Source: Setophaga petechia
Taxonomy: Eukaryota; Chordata; Aves; Passeriformes; Parulidae
Reading direction: 5' to 3'
DNA length: 64,000 bases
Assembly: GCA_024362935.1 (NCBI GenBank)
Contig: JANCRA010000007.1
Coordinates: forward strand, 5,644,503 to 5,708,502
Shown: positions 62,466 to 64,000 of the stretch, piece by piece
How positions within the stretch are numbered: position 1 is the stretch's first letter
How the letters are laid out: each line of letters begins with the position of its first letter
The notes under the pieces: model-generated
The model's input: the letters and a program-made list of their open reading frames with translations, nothing else
Told to the model about the DNA's origin: nothing
The model's database searches: none
Program-made: the position numbers and the translations under genes

Positions 62466-62471
62466 GCAAAC
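62466..62471. repeat. Target-site duplication, right copy (GCAAAC)
   Basis: Followed by AATTCCATGAGG, exactly as in the empty site of copy 2 near 62821-62838. Confidence 0.9.
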
Positions 62472-62680
62472 AATTCCATGAGGGGCTTATTTCAGATAAG
62501 AGATTATTTTAGAGATTCTAGAGGACAAAAGATTTGAATTTGTGTCCGGTGTTCATTGATTTCATAAATCCAGGATTTAACTACGTAATTGCACAGGGGG
62601 AGAACAATTACAGCTGTTACTAAGTGTGAATAGAATAAGACTCCTGTAAGTGAGGTGCAGGAGAGCAGAGAGTTCCTTTG

Positions 62681-63060
62681 CAGACTGTTTTTTTGCAGAC
62701 CTGGATTTCCCAGCAGCAGAATCTGGAATCCAGGGTATGCTGTGCCACACCAGCACTCAATACACTCCAGTGGGTCTTAAAATCACAATTTGTGGGCTGA
62801 AAAGTGATTGTGTCACTTTTGCAAACAATTCCATGAGGAGTTTATTTCAGATTAGAGATTACTTTTAGATTCAAGAGGACAAAACTCAAATTGACTCTAG
62901 TGGAAAAAACTTGAATTTGTGTCCAGTGTTCTTTGATTTCATAAATCCAGGGTTTAACTATGTAATTGTACATGGGGAGAACAATTACAGCTGTTCTAAA
63001 GCATGTGTTTAACTGAACAGAATAGGAGTCATAAGAGTGAGGTGCAGGAGAGCACAGAGT
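62681..63060. repeat. Tandem duplication, copy 2 (LTR-free)
   Basis: Starts CAGACTGTTTTTTTGCAGAC directly after copy 1 and preserves the empty site TTTTGCAAACAATTCCATGA. It carries a short extra segment around CTCAAATTGACTCTAGTGG absent from copy 1. It ends about 70 bases from the EC8 exon. Confidence 0.92.
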
Positions 63061-63133
63061 GCTGGTGTTTCACCTGCATGGTGGTGGAATATTTGGGGAG
63101 AGGATGCTGCTGGCTGAGGAGTGCCCCCTTTAC

Positions 63134-63358
63134 CTTGACTCTGACGGTGACAGTGGCCAGCCCAGGTGGCATGGTGCCCTTGCTGTCGAAGGCCTCCACG
63201 AGGAAGGTGAAGGTTGCCTCTGTGTCAGAGAAGGATTCATAATCCAAGGATTTCCGGAGCGACAGCTCTCCCGTGTGCTTGTTCAGGGCAAAATGCTCCC
63301 GGGCTTCCTCAGTGCGGATCCGATAGTTCACATCTGCTCCCAGGTCCACGTCCTTGGC
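63134..63358 (-). CDS. PCDH15: PCDH15 internal exon: most of EC8
   Basis: This 225-base exon encodes 75 residues, phase 0 at both ends, so skipping it would keep frame. On the minus strand the acceptor reads TTCCCTGCAG and the donor GTAAAG. The product is the body of a cadherin repeat: it opens with the calcium motif DVDLGAD, continues with YRIRTEE, has LDYE in the place of the classical LDRE, then [13 protein letters not shown], and ends in a TVTVRVK strand that leads into the DMND linker of the next exon. From memory, mammalian PCDH15 reads nearly the same here. PCDH15 is the lower part of the inner-ear tip link that pulls on the mechanotransduction channel; this repeat is extracellular. 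The exon is hemmed in by repeats: a tandem duplication ends about 70 bases downstream and an LTR-like block begins about 165 bases upstream. Confidence 0.95.
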
Positions 63359-63522
63359 CTGCAGGGAACAGAGGCACATCACACAAAATCCATCCTTGTG
63401 GAAACCCAGGGCACTGGGAATATTTCTGTGTCTGCTCTGGGGTGCCCTGACCACCAGGGGAGCCCTGGCTTTGACCCTCACTCATGGAGAAAGTTTCCTG
63501 GACTTCAATATAGACTAGAAGC

Positions 63523-63871
63523 TGTAGGAAAGACATGCTGTGCTGTTTTTGTGAGCCAGCAAAGGTTTGCTGATGATAAGGAAAACCCCATATTTCTCCT
63601 GAGGAAGACACCAAGGTTGTCACCACGGCAATGTGATGGAGAGAAAATTAAGAGATATGGACTCTACCTGGCTCACAGAGTGACACGGCTCCTTGATCAC
63701 CTACTAAGAACTTTGTTTCTTTCTTATAACCAATGGGCAGTGAACGTGTATGTTAAGTGAATGTAAATATTTTAAAAAAGTATAAAAGCAATATGTTGCT
63801 GTAATAAATCTCTCTTGCACCCTCCTGATGGAGTTGTGGTACTTTGTGCTGTGTTGTGCTCTATAACAACA
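63523..63871 (+). mobile_element. Probable solo LTR upstream of the EC8 exon
   Basis: A promoter-like order of CCAAT (63730), TATAAAAG (63781) and AATAAA (63803), then a short T/G-rich end finishing ATAACAACA, is typical of an LTR U3-R-U5. A TG start fits at 63523. I found no target duplication, so the ends are approximate. Confidence 0.55.
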
Positions 63872-64000
63872 TGAACCCACAAAAGTGTGCAATAGATTAC
63901 AGAGAGCAGTGTAGGTGTATCACTTGGTGAGAAATTTAGGTTTTAGGATTTTTAGTGGGTTGTGGATGGATGCAAGATGGAGGGCACAGGGTGTCATCCT
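63872..64000. other. Unresolved sequence at window edge, possibly a second LTR
   Basis: TTTAGGTTTTAGGATTTTTA and GCAAGATGGAGGGCACAGGG resemble songbird LTR sequence, and the 23832-24237 insertion has a similar CAAGATGGAGG. The window ends before this can be settled. Confidence 0.35.

Larger units (their letters stand above)
61932..62680. repeat. Tandem duplication, copy 1 (carries an LTR)
   Basis: Begins CAGGCTGTTCCTTTGCAGAG and matches copy 2 along its length once the LTR at 62080-62465 is removed, leaving about 360 bases. Shared landmarks are CACCAGCACTCAATACACCC, TCATAAATCCAGG and GTGAGGTGCAGGAGAGCA. By eye the copies differ at roughly one base in ten plus small indels. Confidence 0.92.
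54982..63133 (-). other. PCDH15: PCDH15 intron (8.2 kb)
   Basis: Holds the tandem duplication with its LTR (61932-63060), CR1 fragments at 59285-59582, 58395-58620, 57545-57848 and 56080-56160, and otherwise AT-rich sequence. Stretches 55000-56070, 56170-57540 and 59590-61930 contain nothing I can name; 56560-56950 has a TATA-like CCTATAAATA and a late AATAAA but no convincing element boundaries. Confidence 0.8.
63359..64000 (-). other. PCDH15: PCDH15 intron, partial, upstream of the EC8 exon
   Basis: The intron 5' to the first exon seen. The first 160 bases next to the acceptor are unremarkable; beyond them lies an LTR-like block at about 63523-63871 and then 130 bases of possible second LTR or retroviral sequence running off the window. 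No further coding exon was seen. Confidence 0.8.

Noticed and set aside
1..64000. tRNA, rRNA, CRISPR array or bacterial-type operon
   Set aside because: No such signature was seen; the sequence is vertebrate intronic DNA throughout.

Overview
The window is a piece of a vertebrate nuclear genome, almost certainly from a songbird (passerine). It is AT-rich, intron-dominated DNA peppered with about forty 3'-end fragments of CR1 LINEs, the dominant avian retroposon, plus several solo retroviral-type LTRs. There are no Alu, L1 or B1 elements, no operon-like gene spacing and no rRNA, tRNA or CRISPR arrays. Nearly all long open frames are chance frames through CR1 copies.

The one gene is PCDH15 (protocadherin-15, the lower half of the hair-cell tip link), on the minus strand. 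Nine consecutive internal exons are present, each with an AG acceptor and a GT donor, and the splice phases agree at all eight junctions. In transcription order they are 63358-63134, 54981-54865, 46296-46156, 44002-43890, 33021-32912, 31688-31545, 23500-23373, 12915-12700 and 8864-8776. Together they give 1,283 coding bases (about 427 residues), running from within extracellular cadherin repeat EC8 through EC9, EC10 and EC11 into the start of the membrane-adjacent domain. The earlier repeats lie beyond position 64000. The rest of the membrane-adjacent domain, the transmembrane segment and the cytoplasmic tail lie beyond position 1.

The introns hold the repeats. At 7.6-8.25 kb, abutting a CR1 copy, is a 37-bp minisatellite that looks as if it was amplified from CR1 sequence. 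At 23.8-24.2 kb an LTR-like insertion splits a CR1 copy. At 50.8-51.1 kb a 310-bp solo LTR with a perfect 6-bp target duplication splits another CR1. At 61.9-63.06 kb there is a local tandem duplication in which only the first copy carries a 386-bp solo LTR. A further LTR-like block lies just upstream of the most 5' exon, at 63.5-63.9 kb.

I saw no evidence of a new multi-gene system. The observations most worth following are the CR1-derived minisatellite, the dated nesting of repeats, inverted CR1 pairs flanking PCDH15 exons, and the non-canonical calcium linkers readable in the PCDH15 exons. All family names come from pattern recognition and memory; nothing was searched.
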